The notes below the pieces were generated by a model. It worked only from the letters and a program-made list of their open reading frames with translations, had not been told where the DNA came from and did no database searches. From the NCBI RefSeq assembly GCF_001811505.1, contig NZ_KV804969.1, positions 37,018 to 101,017 of the forward strand: DNA of 64,000 nucleotides, given 5' to 3'. A program made the position numbers and the translations under genes. Below, in pieces: positions 63,221 to 64,000 of this stretch. Numbering within the stretch: the stretch's first letter is position 1; each line of letters starts with the position of its first letter. The DNA comes from Streptococcus sp. HMSC034E03 (GTDB lineage Bacteria > Bacillota > Bacilli > Lactobacillales > Streptococcaceae).

Positions 63221-63607
63221 TTAAGTTTCTTCAAGATACATTTTGACTGCTAGGTATTCCTGCTCTTTAGCATAGGCAAATACTTCTGAATTTCTAATGT
63301 AGTCAAAAATATTTTCCTCTAAATCTTCATCCCAGGTTGATTCACTAAAGATTTGATTGTCTTGACTTGCTTCATAGAAAATATCAAGGTGAACTTGATA
63401 AAACTCTTCATCTTCATTTGGAGCTTGCCTTACTAATGATAGTTGAAACAATGGTTTATCAGATATACTTGTAAATGTCCCTGTTTCAAACAAAATCATC
63501 TCATCATCAATAGGCTCACGACACAAGTCTTCAAAGATAGCTACCATATCCTCTAAGGGCATCTTATCGGTGATTCTTTCTCTTAAAAATTCAAGTGATT
63601 GCTTCAT
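63221..63607 (-). CDS. Unknown acidic protein (128 aa)
   Basis: A strongly acidic, soluble protein opening MKQSLEFLRERITDKMPLED, with many Glu/Asp and aromatic residues and no cysteines beyond one (LCREP). Not recognised. AGGAGA lies a few bases before the ATG. It is transcribed with the DUF6892-like gene. Composition resembles immunity proteins that bind basic toxin surfaces; no direct support. Confidence 0.6.
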   Translation of the reverse strand: MKQSLEFLRERITDKMPLEDMVAIFEDLCREPIDDEMILFETGTFTSISDKPLFQLSLVRQAPNEDEEFYQVHLDIFYEASQDNQIFSESTWDEDLEENIFDYIRNSEVFAYAKEQEYLAVKMYLEET

Positions 63608-63809
63608 ACTTCTCCTCTTTCTAATTGGAGTTTCGTTCTTAGAAAAATCCTTTTAAAAAATAGAATCCCTACACCCTTTATTATACTACATTAACAGAAA
63701 AAAGACTGAAGCAGATGGCATTCACGGATCTATACTATTGTAATCGGTCAATTCCCTAAAATGATTACCTAGTCCATTTTATTGTATACAGATGAGGTGT
63801 TATTTGAAC

Positions 63810-63920
63810 ATGCCCTTTTATAACTCAATTAGTATTAAAAATAAGATAGAAACTTCAGGATGGCTACTGTCTTGTAGCATTTTTTTAACCTTGATAAATT
63901 TAACAAATCGTAGAAAATAG
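63810..63920 (+). CDS. Candidate 36-aa small ORF near the window end
   Basis: MPFYNSISIKNKIETSGW opens an ORF with a hydrophobic middle (LLSCSIFLTLINL) and a basic end. GAGGTG lies 10 bases before the ATG. It could be a small membrane peptide or a gene fragment left beside the insertion element. The rest of 63608-63968 is AT-rich and shows nothing else. Confidence 0.25.
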   Translation: MPFYNSISIKNKIETSGWLLSCSIFLTLINLTNRRK

Positions 63921-63968
63921 TTAAAAAGTCTTTAAAATTAAAAAAACGTATAATATCAAGATTTCAAA

Positions 63969-64000
63969 TGTACTGACCCCAAAAAGTTAGACAATTAATT
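63969..64000. mobile_element. Terminal inverted repeat of an IS3-family (IS150-group) element, running off the window
   Basis: TGTACTGACCCCAAAAAGTT followed by AGACAATTAATT fits the end of streptococcal IS861/IS150-like elements, which begin TG and carry CCCCAAAAAGTTAGACA. Only the end is in the window, so the transposase cannot be checked. Confidence 0.6.

Overview
The window is low-GC chromosomal DNA from a mitis-group Streptococcus (S. mitis, S. oralis or a close relative of S. pneumoniae). Pointers are a difSL site next to xerS, a LytB-type murein hydrolase with many choline-binding-type repeats, a BOX repeat element, a pneumococcal-style aco/pdh operon with the lipoyl domain on E3, and a spermidine operon built on the carboxyspermidine route. 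No rRNA, tRNA, CRISPR array or prophage was seen.

Layout. 1-12.0 kb (+ strand): tail of rexA/addA, a Cys-containing unknown, a YkgJ-type cysteine-cluster protein, a glycosyltransferase/NAGPA glycosidase/membrane-protein trio, lytB, a frameshifted Imm40-like immunity pseudogene, rbgA-rnhB-clcA, then difSL and xerS. Gene strand flips right after xerS, as expected at the replication terminus. 12.1-27.7 kb (- strand): lplA and the four-gene 2-oxoacid dehydrogenase operon, then ung-mutX-pyrC-small protein-dinF, an intact DUF4259/Imm26-like protein, a HAD phosphatase, pta, and relQ-nadK-rluD-type synthase. 27.8-32.7 kb (+): CYTH phosphatase, prs, cysteine desulfurase, two small DUF proteins, rex, a glutamine-amidotransferase-like hydrolase. 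32.7-43.1 kb, mixed: radC, metY, a VIT1-type transporter, PspC, a frameshifted sprT, tex, a 43-aa protein with a permease/TIGR03943 pair, then three accessory genes. 43.2-50.3 kb (-): polyamine operon speA-speE-lys1-nspC-aguA-aguB behind a ~330-nt structured leader. 50.4-63.6 kb (nearly all -): small proteins of immunity-like and unknown families, without any toxin, plus a lipid kinase, a methyltransferase and a hydrolase. The last 30 bases look like the end of an IS3-family element.

How the genes work together. LplA attaches lipoate to the lipoyl domain of the AcoABCD complex, which makes acetyl-CoA; Pta links acetyl-CoA to acetyl phosphate. Rex has a credible operator at its own promoter and a half-site near the aco promoter. 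SpeA, AguA and AguB can make putrescine from arginine, Lys1 and NspC (with SpeE) convert it to spermidine.

Most interesting: (1) the speA leader, with a strong promoter, serial hairpins, an intrinsic terminator, a possible antiterminator pairing, a 27-codon ORF and a hairpin covering the likely speA Shine-Dalgarno; (2) a BOX element that splits a DUF4259/Imm26-like gene, with the frame restored exactly when the element and one TA are removed; (3) four copies of an 18-bp palindrome (ACATAA-N6-TTATGT), all within 10 kb of difSL and none seen in the other 48 kb; (4) an xerS promoter whose -35 lies inside difSL and whose -10 lies in a 17-bp palindrome; (5) a probably leaderless tex mRNA; (6) the toxin-less immunity-like gene array.
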